A stretch of DNA of 35,782 nucleotides from Sphingorhabdus sp. (GTDB lineage: Bacteria > Pseudomonadota > Alphaproteobacteria > Sphingomonadales > Sphingomonadaceae). How positions within the stretch are numbered: the first letter of the stretch is position 1; every line of letters starts with the position of its first letter. Both the position numbers and the translations under genes were made by a program. The notes beneath the pieces were generated by a model. The model was not told the origin of the DNA and searched no databases. It saw only the letters and a program-made list of their open reading frames with translations. Of the stretch, positions 15,726-24,148 are shown piece by piece. The DNA lies in assembly GCF_023910635.1 (NCBI RefSeq), contig NZ_JAAVVZ010000025.1, forward strand, positions 1-35,782. Reading direction: 5' to 3'.

Positions 15726-15882
15726 TTATAGTGTTGTCCCGAAAATTTGGTCGTGAAGTTCCCCTCCCGCAGGCGGGAGGGGAGATGCATGTTGGCTAAC
15801 GGGCGCGCTGGATGTCTCCTGCTGACGCGATGGGCAGATAAACCGTCTTGCCAACACAACACAGTGTGCGCATATCAGCGGC

Positions 15883-16356
15883 ATGACCGATGACGCCCCG
15901 CCGGAACTTACGCCGCTTGATCCTGCATTCATAACGACAAGCCGGATAGCCACCGCGCTTGGCTTGCTGCCATTTGTTGTTGGGGCAGGGGTGTTGGAGT
16001 TTGCAAAGTTGCTACCGCCCGGCACCTTTCTTGTACCCGTACTTTTGGCCTATGCGTTCGTCGCATACACGGTGCCAGCCCGCAAATATCGGCATTGGGG
16101 CTATGATATGGGGACGGACCGGCTGCGCGTTGTGCGTGGATATATGTTCTACAGCGATACCATTGTCCCCTTTGGACGCATCCAGCATATCGACGTCGAT
16201 CAAGGGCCCATTGATCGGCGCTATGGCCTTGCCAAGCTGACGGTCCACACGGCGGGTAACCACAATAGCACGGTTACGCTGCCGGGCTTGGCGCATGCCG
16301 ACGCGCTGGCGATGCGGGAGACCATTCGCGCCGCCATTCGGCAAGATATGCTGTGA
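15883..16356 (+). CDS. PH domain-containing membrane protein (YdbS-like)
   Basis: A 157-residue membrane protein with two hydrophobic segments (about 22-42 and 46-64) and then a bacterial PH domain (bPH2, DUF304; about 70-155). The domain shows the family pattern YDMGTDRLRVVRGYMFYSDTIVPFGRIQHIDVDQGPIDRRYGLAKLTVHTAG. Related YdbS/YdbT pairs are membrane proteins of unclear function, linked to resistance to some bacteriocins in Bacillus. The stop overlaps the start of the larger PH protein by 4 bases, so both are made together. Confidence 0.85.
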   Translation: MTDDAPPELTPLDPAFITTSRIATALGLLPFVVGAGVLEFAKLLPPGTFLVPVLLAYAFVAYTVPARKYRHWGYDMGTDRLRVVRGYMFYSDTIVPFGRIQHIDVDQGPIDRRYGLAKLTVHTAGNHNSTVTLPGLAHADALAMRETIRAAIRQDML

Positions 16357-17894
16357 ACCAATCCACACACGACCCTATTGATGGGACAGGGCAGGATGGC
16401 GCGCGGTTGCATATTAGCGGCTTGTTCGTCGGTTTTGTTTCGGGCCTGCCGCAACTGCTGATCCCTGTGTTTGCTGCCGTTTTTGGGGTGCGCAAATCAG
16501 ATAATCCTGCACTGATCCCCCTCATTATCGCGGCGGTGCTGATTCTTAGCCTATTCTTCCGCTGGCTAATATGGCTGCGTTTTCGGTATCATGTCGGTGC
16601 GGATGATATCCGCGTTGAAAAAGGCATATTGAACCGCACGGCCCGCTCCATTCCGTATGAACGCATTCAGGATGTGAGCATTGAGCAAAAGCCGCTGGCG
16701 CGCATGATGGGGCTCAGCGAGGTCAAGTTTGAAACAGGCGGCGGCGATGGTGATGACGCGACGTTACGCTTCGTCACTTTGGAGGAGGCGAACCGGTTGC
16801 GCGAATTAATCCGCGCACGCAAGGCTGGCGTAGCGGTGGCGCAAGATGTTGCACCGATGGTCGAGGCGGAAGATGCAGAAACGATCTTCGCGATGGACGG
16901 TCAACGCGTCTTTATCCTTGGCCTCTATTCCTTTTCACTCATCATATTTGCGGTTCTTGGCGGGCTTGCCCAGCAGTTTGATTTTCTCCTGCCGTTTGAT
17001 TATTGGGATTTGAAACGCTGGGCTGGCCTTGCCGTAGAGAGCGGCGTGAGCGTCAACACACTCAATGGCGTCGGCATACTGGGGCAATTGATCCTGGCCT
17101 TTGGTGCGTTCAGCAGCCTGATTTTCATTGGCTTGGCCTCCGGCGTTGTGCGGACATATTTGCGTGAACATGGCTTTCGCCTGACCCAGACGTCAAAGGG
17201 ATTCCGGCGGCAGCGCGGGTTGCTGACGCTCACCGATGTCGTGATGCCCACGCACCGGGTGCAGGCGGCTGTCGTGCAAACTGGCCCAATCCGCAAACGG
17301 CGCGGCTGGCATAGCCTGAAATTTGTGAGCCTGGCACAGGATAGCAAGGAAGAGAGCAATTATGTCGCCGCGCCATTGGCCACATTGGATGAGGTGTGGC
17401 GCATTGCGGCGGCTGCGGGGATTGACGCACCTGATGGCGACGAACGGCTACGCAATGGCGCAGCTTTGCACTGGATAATCCAGTTGCTCCTGCTTGTGCC
17501 GCCCTTATTGGTCGCGATGGCGGCACTGATGCTATTTGCAGATACGCCTTTTGCAACGACCTTGTTGCTATTGCTGTTGCTGGTCCTTGCCGCATTGCTG
17601 TTGTGGTGTGACTGGCGCAGATACCGCTTCGGGCTAGATGATCAGCAATTATACCTTCGGCGCGGCTGGTGGCAGCAGCAATTTACGCTTGCACCGCAAT
17701 TAAAGGTGCAAAGCATCGAGATTGCACAAGGCCCATTTGCACGGCGCTTCGGGCTGGCCTCGCTCAGGTTCGGGATAGCCGGGGGCACGCTGGAAATGGT
17801 TGCCCTGCCGCTGTCTACCGCGCGGGCCATTCGCACGGTGGTTATGGAAAAGGTCGCAGACGTCGATTATTCAGCGATCAATCAATCGCGTTAG
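16353..17894 (+). CDS. PH domain-containing membrane protein (YdbT-like), multiple bPH2 domains
   Basis: A 513-residue membrane protein with hydrophobic pairs near residues 24-75, 185-260 and 365-415, each followed by a bPH2 domain. The copies share the pattern G-hydrophobic-arginine-x-P-Y/H-x-R-I/V-Q: NRTARSIPYERIQDVSIEQ (about 90-110), TDVVMPTHRVQAAVVQTG (about 292-310) and FTLAPQLKVQSIEIAQGPFA (about 443-462). This architecture is that of YdbT, the partner of YdbS. It starts within the stop of the small PH gene. Its 3' end overlaps the convergent PhoD-like gene by 17 bases. Confidence 0.86.
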   Translation: MNQSTHDPIDGTGQDGARLHISGLFVGFVSGLPQLLIPVFAAVFGVRKSDNPALIPLIIAAVLILSLFFRWLIWLRFRYHVGADDIRVEKGILNRTARSIPYERIQDVSIEQKPLARMMGLSEVKFETGGGDGDDATLRFVTLEEANRLRELIRARKAGVAVAQDVAPMVEAEDAETIFAMDGQRVFILGLYSFSLIIFAVLGGLAQQFDFLLPFDYWDLKRWAGLAVESGVSVNTLNGVGILGQLILAFGAFSSLIFIGLASGVVRTYLREHGFRLTQTSKGFRRQRGLLTLTDVVMPTHRVQAAVVQTGPIRKRRGWHSLKFVSLAQDSKEESNYVAAPLATLDEVWRIAAAAGIDAPDGDERLRNGAALHWIIQLLLLVPPLLVAMAALMLFADTPFATTLLLLLLLVLAALLLWCDWRRYRFGLDDQQLYLRRGWWQQQFTLAPQLKVQSIEIAQGPFARRFGLASLRFGIAGGTLEMVALPLSTARAIRTVVMEKVADVDYSAINQSR

Positions 17895-19032
17895 TTTGCG
17901 TTTCGATAACGCTGCCATCATCCTTGCGCAGCGTCATCGTCACCTTCCTTGCCGCCCAGTCAATGTCGATCTGACCAAAGTTGGGGATGCCCCAGAACCC
18001 GCCCGTGCGGCGTGGGTCGGGTTCACGTTCGCCGCCATCGCCCTTGCCAAAGGCAAAATTGAGCGAGCTGGATGTAAAATCCCATAATGGCTTGGAAAGG
18101 CCGGGGGCGTTGGTCTTGTAAAAACCGCCGCTATGCCGGTCGCCGGTAAGGAAAATAGCGTTATTGACGCCTTTTTGACCGAGCAACGCATAGAGGCGTT
18201 CGCGTTCCTTGGGAAAATTGGTCCAGCCTTCGAAATTATGCGCGTCGGTAATCACCTGAGTCGATGAAATGATGAAGCGCACCTCGGCTGGTTTTTCGAG
18301 TTCCTGCGCCAACCAGTCCCATTGCGCTTGGCCCAATATCGTCGCCTTGGGGTCCATGTTGGGGATATACCAACCCAGCGTCGGGCCGGGGTCGCGATAG
18401 GGCATGGTCGCAAGGTCGGACCGGAAAAAGCGGCCATCAAGGATGATGAACTGCACGCGCTTGCCCTCTGGCCCGACTATGCGGCTTTCATACACGCCGG
18501 GGCGGGACTTTACTTCGTCCGAAGCGCCCCAATAGGTTTCATAGGCTTTCTCCGCCCATTCCTTGAACGCAAAAGCGCCGCCAGCGTCATTGGCGCCATA
18601 ATCATGATCGTCCCATGCCGTCATCATCGGCACGCTGCGACGGAAACGGTCAAACTCGACGCGACTGTTCAGCTTTCTATAGCTTGCGGCCAAGGTCGGG
18701 ATATCCGCGCCGTTTGTCGGCCTTGTGTCGCCATAAACATTGTCACCGATCAACAAAAACGCCTGTGGCTTTTGCGCGGCGATGACGTCCCAGAATTTCA
18801 TATCGCGGTTTTCGTTCACGCAACTGCCAAAGGCGAAGCGCGTGATCACCGTATCCGCCGCCAGAGCGGGATTAGAGGCCGCCTTGGGCAAATTGGCGCT
18901 CAGGGTCGCGTAATAAGGCCGAAGCGCCTCCTGCGCGCTCTGCGGGGCAACTGGGGCCATATTGGTCGTCGACGTGACGTTCATGGCGCAGCCGGAGAGC
19001 AACAGAGCGATGATCGGGAGGGCATATTTCAT
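17878..19032 (-). CDS. PhoD-like lipoprotein phosphatase, last gene of the B12 uptake operon
   Basis: A 384-residue metallophosphoesterase of the PhoD/alkaline phosphatase D type, calcium-iron enzymes acting outside the cytoplasm on phosphodiesters and monoesters. It has a lipoprotein signal with lipobox LLSGC (Cys15). Metal-site regions are FAFGSCVNENRDMKFWD (about 67-83), FLLIGDNVYGD (about 92-102), MTAWDDHDYGANDAGG (about 137-152) and FLTGDRHSGGFY. The canonical Cys in the first motif and the paired Asp residues are present. Its ATG overlaps the stop of the btuD-like gene by 4 bases, so it is translationally coupled to cobalamin import. Whether it acts on cobamide phosphates is speculation. 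Confidence 0.88.
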   Translation of the reverse strand: MKYALPIIALLLSGCAMNVTSTTNMAPVAPQSAQEALRPYYATLSANLPKAASNPALAADTVITRFAFGSCVNENRDMKFWDVIAAQKPQAFLLIGDNVYGDTRPTNGADIPTLAASYRKLNSRVEFDRFRRSVPMMTAWDDHDYGANDAGGAFAFKEWAEKAYETYWGASDEVKSRPGVYESRIVGPEGKRVQFIILDGRFFRSDLATMPYRDPGPTLGWYIPNMDPKATILGQAQWDWLAQELEKPAEVRFIISSTQVITDAHNFEGWTNFPKERERLYALLGQKGVNNAIFLTGDRHSGGFYKTNAPGLSKPLWDFTSSSLNFAFGKGDGGEREPDPRRTGGFWGIPNFGQIDIDWAARKVTMTLRKDDGSVIETQTNAID

Positions 19033-19805
19033 GATCTGACCTTGCCTTTGATGAATAGCTGGACTGACCCTTCCTCGTCCTTGAAGAGATTCGCGTCAAT
19101 CCCGTAAACATGCGCCAGGTTGGCAGGCGTGATGACGTCTTCGACGCTGCCCTGCGCGAACAATCTGCCTTCATGCAGCAACACAAGATGGTCGGCAAAG
19201 CGCACCGCATGGTGTAAGTCGTGCAGCACCGCGACGACGCCTTTTCCGGCTTCGACCTGCCGCCGCAGCAGGTTCAATATGTCGAGTTGAAAGCCCGGAT
19301 CAAGGTTTGCGAGTGGCTCATCTGCCAATATCCAATCGGGTTCACCCGCCAGCACGCGCGCCAGCAGAACGCGGGCGCGTTCGCCGCCCGAAAGCTGCGT
19401 GACCGGACGATAAGCGAAGCCTTCGGTGGCGGTCGCCGACATCGCCGCCGATATGGCCCTGCGGTCGTCTGTGGATGTCCCTGCACCGCGCATATGGGGA
19501 ATGCGGCCAAGCGCAACCAAGGCCATTGATGTGATCGCCCAATGCGTTTCTGCGCCTTGTGGCAAAAGGCCGATTTGGCGGGCGCGTGCGGTCGGGGCCA
19601 TGCTGGTGATGTCTGCATCATGCAGGCTGGCGGTGCCTGCGTCAGGCTTCAAAAGGCCGGCGAGGCATGCGAGCAAAGTAGATTTGCCTGCGCCATTAGG
19701 GCCAAGAATGACGGTGAGCTTTCCAGCCTCAAATGTAGCATCAATCCCGTCCAATATGGGCTGACGCGCATGGGTAAAGCCAAGCTTGCGGATGATTAAA
19801 GTCAT
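19029..19805 (-). CDS. ABC transporter ATP-binding protein (BtuD/FecE type)
   Basis: A 258-residue cytoplasmic ATPase of the vitamin B12/iron-siderophore importer family. Walker A is GPNGAGKST (35-43), the Q-loop lies around GLLPQGAETHWAITS, the signature is LSGGERARVLLARVL (about 138-152), Walker B is WILADEPLANLDP, and the switch His is in VAVLHDLHHA. Overlaps of 4 bases on both sides (ATGA) tie it to the permease before and the PhoD-like gene after. The cobalamin riboswitch upstream of the operon points to B12 as the substrate, so btuD is the probable symbol. Confidence 0.92.
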   Translation of the reverse strand: MTLIIRKLGFTHARQPILDGIDATFEAGKLTVILGPNGAGKSTLLACLAGLLKPDAGTASLHDADITSMAPTARARQIGLLPQGAETHWAITSMALVALGRIPHMRGAGTSTDDRRAISAAMSATATEGFAYRPVTQLSGGERARVLLARVLAGEPDWILADEPLANLDPGFQLDILNLLRRQVEAGKGVVAVLHDLHHAVRFADHLVLLHEGRLFAQGSVEDVITPANLAHVYGIDANLFKDEEGSVQLFIKGKVRS

Positions 19806-20767
19806 GCGGCACCCTTGCGATAGCGCAGCAACAGCAGAAGGAAAAACGGCGCGCCCAGCACAGCCATGGCAATGCCCAACCGCACTTCGCCGGGGCCGGG
19901 GACCAACCGGACAAGGCTATCGGCGGTCAGCGTCAGGATTGCGCCGCCCAATGCCGATGGCAGCAATATCGTCGATGGCTGCTCCCCATAAATGGCGCGG
20001 ATGAGGTGGGGGACGATCAATCCGACAAAGCCGACCACACCCGACACCGCGACCGATGCGCCAACGGCAAGTCCAACGCCAAGCACAATGATCCACTGTA
20101 GCCGGGACAGGTTGATGCCAAGGCTTTTTGCGCCATTTTCGCCCAAGGTCAGCGCATCCAGCGCGCGGCCCGTGGAGAGCAATAAAGCGACGCCCAGCGC
20201 CATGAAGGGCAATGCGGTCCCAACATCTGCCATCAACCGGTCGGTCAGCGCGCCCATCAGCCAGTTGATGATTTCATTGGCGGCAAAGGGGTTGGGCGCA
20301 ATGCTGATGACAAAGGCGGTCAGCGCGCCCGCCAAAGTCGACAGCACCATGCCGCCCAAGATAAAGCCAACCGACCCGCCGCCACGCGAAATTGCCAGCA
20401 ATAACAATATGCTAAAACCGGCACCCAGCATGGCGCAGGCGAATAGGCCAAAGGGCAGCAGGTTAAGCCCGACATAAATCGCAACGACACCGCCCAGTGC
20501 CGCGCTGGCCGAAACCCCCAACACGGTCGGGTCAGCCAGTGGATTGCGCAGATAGCCCTGTAGCACTGCGCCCGAAAGCCCGAGTACCGCGCCAATACAA
20601 AGGCCAAGTAGCGCGCGGGGCAAGCGCAGTTCGAGGAAAATCCAGCCATCGGCATTGTCCGCCGCCCAAGAGGTAGGCCAAATCCAGACCTTCCCCGCCA
20701 TCAACGACAGCAGGAACGCCGCGAGCGTGAGGAGCAGGAGGAGCGATGTTAAGGCGCGCGCATTCAT
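19802..20767 (-). CDS. ABC transporter permease (BtuC/FecCD type)
   Basis: A 321-residue polytopic inner-membrane permease of the BtuC/FecCD family with about nine to ten hydrophobic segments. Typical parts are ELRLPRALLGLCIGAVLGLSGAVLQG (about 46-71), NPLADPTVLGVSASAALGG, the cytoplasmic coupling helix with GENGAKSLGIN, and VGLIVPHLIRAIYG near residue 262. It pairs with the BtuD-like ATPase. Its start overlaps the btuF-like stop and its stop overlaps the btuD-like start, 4 bases each. B12 specificity is inferred from the riboswitch. Confidence 0.92.
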   Translation of the reverse strand: MNARALTSLLLLLTLAAFLLSLMAGKVWIWPTSWAADNADGWIFLELRLPRALLGLCIGAVLGLSGAVLQGYLRNPLADPTVLGVSASAALGGVVAIYVGLNLLPFGLFACAMLGAGFSILLLLAISRGGGSVGFILGGMVLSTLAGALTAFVISIAPNPFAANEIINWLMGALTDRLMADVGTALPFMALGVALLLSTGRALDALTLGENGAKSLGINLSRLQWIIVLGVGLAVGASVAVSGVVGFVGLIVPHLIRAIYGEQPSTILLPSALGGAILTLTADSLVRLVPGPGEVRLGIAMAVLGAPFFLLLLLRYRKGAA

Positions 20768-21600
20768 GGCCTATCCTGATAGAAATGAGCGCGTGTCTTC
20801 GACAAGATGGACGACACTTTGATGATCGTCGGACCGCCGCAGAATAACAGCCTTTCGGGGAAATCTATTATGCGTGTGCGACCATCCAAATAAGCCAGCA
20901 GCTTTTGCCGTGCGCGCATGTCACGGATATCGGAACCGCTTTTATGCGTTGGCATGAAAATCACCACTGGCGGGTTGCGCATCAGGGTTTCTAACGGCAA
21001 TATTCCCCATGAGGATAGGCCATATTGCGCGCTGGCGTTGCGAAAGCCGTGGCGCGCCAGCAATTCGTCCTGCAACGTGCCTTTACCCGCCACAAATCCA
21101 CCATTTTGCCAGATAATCGCCGATACGGCCGGTCCAGAAAATGGGGTGCTGGGTAGCGATTCCTGAATGTCGGAAATCAGGGCTTCTCCGGCATCACCCC
21201 TGCCGAGTGCGGCAGCGATCGTCCGGATATGATGCATGTCGTCGGCGATGGTCGGCGCGACCCCCAATGCCACCGTTTTAATGCCCGCCCGCGAAAGGAC
21301 AGCGTTGGTGCCAGAGCTGGCAAGGTTTCCGGTGAGCACCATATTGGGCCGCGCCAACAACAATTCCTCTGCGCTGATGCCAATGGCGGGCAATTGCCGC
21401 GCCCATGCCAGTGGTGCGGACGCGCTATCGGGGTCATGCGAATATATGCTGACCGCGCTAACTTGTCCGGGCAATGCAATTTGCGCCAACACGGAATCAA
21501 TGCACGGATTGTTCGACACGACGCCATGCGGCGCAATGACGGGCTGGCTGGCGCATCCGGCCAAGGCAAAAGTCCAAAGGAGGCACCAGCCAAAGCGCAT
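20764..21600 (-). CDS. Cobalamin-binding periplasmic protein (BtuF-like lipoprotein)
   Basis: A 278-residue class III substrate-binding protein. The signal ends in lipobox ALAGC (Cys16), which suggests membrane anchoring. Two lobes are joined by a long helix; visible elements are VSNNPCIDSVLAQIALPGQV, ARQLPAIGISAEELLLARP, the mid helix HHIRTIAAALGRGDAGEALI, and the C-terminal PERLLFCGGPTIIKV typical of BtuF-like proteins. Its start codon shares one base with the stop of the receptor gene (TGATG). It should hand cobalamin from the outer-membrane receptor to the BtuC-like permease. Confidence 0.88.
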   Translation of the reverse strand: MRFGWCLLWTFALAGCASQPVIAPHGVVSNNPCIDSVLAQIALPGQVSAVSIYSHDPDSASAPLAWARQLPAIGISAEELLLARPNMVLTGNLASSGTNAVLSRAGIKTVALGVAPTIADDMHHIRTIAAALGRGDAGEALISDIQESLPSTPFSGPAVSAIIWQNGGFVAGKGTLQDELLARHGFRNASAQYGLSSWGILPLETLMRNPPVVIFMPTHKSGSDIRDMRARQKLLAYLDGRTRIIDFPERLLFCGGPTIIKVSSILSKTRAHFYQDRP

Positions 21601-23447
21601 CAGAATTTGGCCCGCACGCCAATGGTCGCGTTGCGGCCGAAGGTGCTATAGCCCGTGACGACAGTGTAATCGGCGCCCAGCAGATTATCGATGCGGCTAT
21701 ACATCTCCAGCGCGTCGGTTAGCGGCATGGACGCCCGAAGCCCGACCAACGCATAGCTATTAAGGCGCAAACTGTTCGCGGCATCGTCGAAGCTGTCGCC
21801 GATCCACAGCAAGCTGCTTCCGACGGACAAGCCGAAAGGCGTCTGCCAATCGGCGGTGAGGCTCATGCTATGCTGCGGGCGTAATGTCTGCCGCTTGCCG
21901 AAATTTGCGCCTGCGCTGCGGTTGATGGCGTCGACGCGCGTATAGCTTGCGCGGATATCAAGATGGTTGGTGGGGTTCAGGATCAGCCCAGCCTCAAGCC
22001 CTGTTGCTGTCACCTTGTCGATATTTTCCGATTGGAAACTGATCGCTGAAAACGCAATCAGGTCATTGCTGCGGCGGTTGAAATAAGTTGCGAAAACCTG
22101 TGCCTTGCCCTCGATGAATTGATGTTCAACGCCCAGATCGAAATTGCGGGCGGTTTCCGGCTTGAGGTCTGGATTGCCATATGGCGGCTGGCCTTCGGTC
22201 AAGCTGGGGGCGCGAAACCCCTCGCCATAGGTCGCGCGGAACATCGTCCGCCCTTCATTGGGCGTAAAGGCCGCGTTACCGCCAAGGCTCGTCTGCTCGC
22301 CATAATCATCATAGGCATCATGCCGCACGCCCGCCGTTAGCGTCAGGCCGGCGACAGGGCGCAGGATGACTTGACCAAAGCCGCTACCCACATTGTTGCG
22401 GGCGACATCAGGTGCAGCGCCCTCAAAAGCGGTGCTGGCAAAGCTACGTTCATATTCCGCGCCCGCCACTAAAGTCAGCGCATCGTTTACATCAAATGCC
22501 GCATGATATTCGGCACGGTCAATTGCGCCGCGCACGTTGAAATTGTTGTAACTGAACGCCACTGGGTCCGTACCAACGCGCTTTATGTCGGTGCGCGTAA
22601 AAGCGATGCGGTTTTGTAGGCGTCCATCGAGCAGGCCGAAATTCGCGCCGATATAGCCAACAAATTGCCGATTGCGCGACACGGGCAAGCCATTGGCACC
22701 AACGCCAAAGGCCGAGTCATATGCGACTGTGGCGCGGTTGTAATAGCTGCGAAAATCCAGGTCTAAATTGTCGGCGACATGCACCTTCAACCGCGCATTG
22801 CCCGTCAGATTGTCATACCCATCGCGTTCGGTTCCACCCGCCAACGCAGAAATGCCGTCGCTGTTCACAAAAGAGCCGCCGACGCTGCCTTCCAACCGGC
22901 CGCTGCTGCCCGCAAGATTGGCGTTCACCCTCTTGGTATCATAGGCCCCATATTCCGCACCCATGCGGCCTTCAAAGCCGTCCACCGGCGCGATTGATTG
23001 GACATTCACGACGCCGCCAATGGCTTGGCTGCCCCAAATGACCGAGTTTGGCCCACGCAGTATTTCGACGCGGCCAATATTGCCCGTCATCAACGCGCCA
23101 AAATCGAATGCGCCATTGGGGCTGGTGAGGTCGTTGATCCGGACGCCGTCGATCAGGACTAAGGTCTGCGCGCTGCTGCCGCCGCGCATGAAGGCACTGC
23201 TCTGGCCGCCAAGGCCGCCGCGTGTGGCGATGCTGACGCCCGGAACGGTTTGCAGAGCCTCGTTTATGGTGGCGCTTTGTAATTGGTCAAGCCGGTCGCG
23301 ATCAACAATGTCGATGGCTTGTCCGGTTTCAGATCGCGGCTGTGCAAAGCCGCTGGCGGTGACGACAATTTCATCCTCTGCCGTTTGCGCAAAGGCCGTG
23401 AACGGCAGCATCGCAAGCGCGGCTGCCGTAAATTTTAACATTGTCAT
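21600..23447 (-). CDS. btuB: TonB-dependent vitamin B12 receptor (BtuB-like)
   Basis: A 615-residue outer-membrane receptor, close in length to E. coli BtuB. The signal peptide ends at TAFAQ (about residue 22); a TonB box DEIVVTASG follows. The plug domain (about 40-145) has ALQTVPGVSIATRGGLGGQ, FMRGGSSAQTLVLIDGVRIND and VEILRGPNSVIWGSQAIGGV. The barrel ends with GYSTFGRNATIGVRAKF, having the terminal Phe needed for outer-membrane assembly. The ATG at 23447 has AAGGAG 8 bases upstream; the frame is open 28 codons further but that part lies in the riboswitch leader. A cobalamin riboswitch precedes it, which supports B12 as the ligand. Confidence 0.92.
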   Translation of the reverse strand: MTMLKFTAAALAMLPFTAFAQTAEDEIVVTASGFAQPRSETGQAIDIVDRDRLDQLQSATINEALQTVPGVSIATRGGLGGQSSAFMRGGSSAQTLVLIDGVRINDLTSPNGAFDFGALMTGNIGRVEILRGPNSVIWGSQAIGGVVNVQSIAPVDGFEGRMGAEYGAYDTKRVNANLAGSSGRLEGSVGGSFVNSDGISALAGGTERDGYDNLTGNARLKVHVADNLDLDFRSYYNRATVAYDSAFGVGANGLPVSRNRQFVGYIGANFGLLDGRLQNRIAFTRTDIKRVGTDPVAFSYNNFNVRGAIDRAEYHAAFDVNDALTLVAGAEYERSFASTAFEGAAPDVARNNVGSGFGQVILRPVAGLTLTAGVRHDAYDDYGEQTSLGGNAAFTPNEGRTMFRATYGEGFRAPSLTEGQPPYGNPDLKPETARNFDLGVEHQFIEGKAQVFATYFNRRSNDLIAFSAISFQSENIDKVTATGLEAGLILNPTNHLDIRASYTRVDAINRSAGANFGKRQTLRPQHSMSLTADWQTPFGLSVGSSLLWIGDSFDDAANSLRLNSYALVGLRASMPLTDALEMYSRIDNLLGADYTVVTGYSTFGRNATIGVRAKF

Positions 23448-23496
23448 GACTTTATCTCCTTCGCATGACGTCCAACAATATGTCGTCACGCGGAGG

Positions 23497-23547
23497 AAAA
23501 CCCCGATTGCGCCAGTGTCCCGCAAGCACAAAGGACAAACCGCAATC
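23497..23547 (-). terminator. Terminator-like hairpin, probable expression platform of the riboswitch
   Basis: On the minus strand GATTGCG (23547-23541) pairs with CGCAATC (23511-23505), and inside it TGTCC pairs with GGACA (23537-23533/23520-23516). The sequence after the stem reads GGGGTTTT. The hairpin begins at once after the riboswitch box GCCAGGAGACCTGCC and lies about 50 bases before the btuB ribosome binding site. It could be a transcription terminator formed when cobalamin is bound. The U-run is short, so a translational mechanism remains possible. Confidence 0.5.
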
Positions 23548-23730
23548 AGGCAGGTCTCCTGGCTCCCGGGTCACTGCTTTTGCCCCGCCTTCCCAGTTTC
23601 ACGGTCACCCGTTTTTCCAGTGGCATTTGGAGCAAAAGCTCGCCGGTTACAGTTGCGGGAACAGCGCCGGATTTCCGCCGGCTTCCCTATTATCCACGCT
23701 CTCGCGCAGACCTGGTGCGTGCGTCGGGGT
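23541..23730 (-). ncRNA. Cobalamin riboswitch (B12 element)
   Basis: The minus strand carries the conserved parts in the right order: AATAGGGAAGCCGG (23691-23678), AATCCGGCGCTGTTCCCGCA then ACTGTAACCGG (about 23675-23644), the B12 box GCCACTGG (23624-23617), and the closing GCCAGGAGACCTGCC (23563-23549), which can pair with CAGGTCTG near 23713-23706. This matches the cobalamin riboswitch class that binds adenosylcobalamin or related forms and turns genes down when B12 is plentiful. It lies just upstream of the btuB-like gene and should control the entire operon down to the PhoD-like gene. Boundaries are approximate. Confidence 0.95.
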
Positions 23731-23992
23731 TAGGCGGGTTTTGGATGGAGGGCAAGGGGGGGTGAGATGGGGAGCCTCCGTTCCCATATCGTTTGCCCAA
23801 AGCAAAGGAAATTGTCGCGGCGATAGATGTCGCCCAGAGTCCGGCACTGCGCGGGCCTTACAAAAAGCGTGGAAATTAAAAATAGTTTGCCGTTCCGAAA
23901 ATTTTGCAGCATAAAAATTGTGATTGTCTGCTACGATGAAGTCACAGTAAGCAAGATCTTCATGTTGAAATGGACCAAAGGAGGCTGCTGCA
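23731..23992. other. Intergenic region between riboswitch and the small ORF
   Basis: No gene is supported in these 262 bases. The region must contain the outward promoters of the B12 operon (minus) and of the ADP-ribosyltransferase-like module (plus). The AT-rich part around 23870-23945 is the likely promoter zone for the latter, but no clear -35/-10 pair stands out. Confidence 0.4.
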
Positions 23993-24148
23993 ATGACCCA
24001 TGAACAGCGCAACGCGGCGATTATGGAGAAAATCAAAATCTATACGCAAAAGCATGCTGATTCTCGCGCTTCTGCCAACACCGCATTGAAGCGAGAGGGG
24101 TTTACCGTCGAAACGCGCTCGCGCAAGAAGGATAATGCTGCTGCTTGA
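23993..24148 (+). CDS. 51-residue basic protein, candidate antitoxin or partner of the ART-like protein
   Basis: A short gene with an unusually strong ribosome binding site (AAAGGAGG, 8 bases before the ATG at 23993). The product begins MTHEQRNAAIMEKIKIYTQK, continues HADSRASANTALKREGFT and ends RKKDNAAA. It is basic and probably mainly helical, with no membrane segment. Its TGA stop overlaps the TTG start of the next gene (TTGA), so the two are translationally coupled. I have an impression that short ORFs of this style (EQRxAxI...YTxK...AL..EG) recur before related genes, but cannot check it. The function is not known; an antitoxin or accessory role is inference from position. Confidence 0.75.
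   Translation: MTHEQRNAAIMEKIKIYTQKHADSRASANTALKREGFTVETRSRKKDNAAA

Noticed and set aside
21600-23531. BtuB start at the most upstream in-frame codon (23531)
   Set aside because: It would translate through the riboswitch leader; the ATG at 23447 has a strong AAGGAG and gives a normal signal peptide.
23645-23735. Small plus-strand ORFs opposite the riboswitch as peptide genes
   Set aside because: They have no ribosome binding site and the minus-strand RNA structure explains the sequence conservation pattern.
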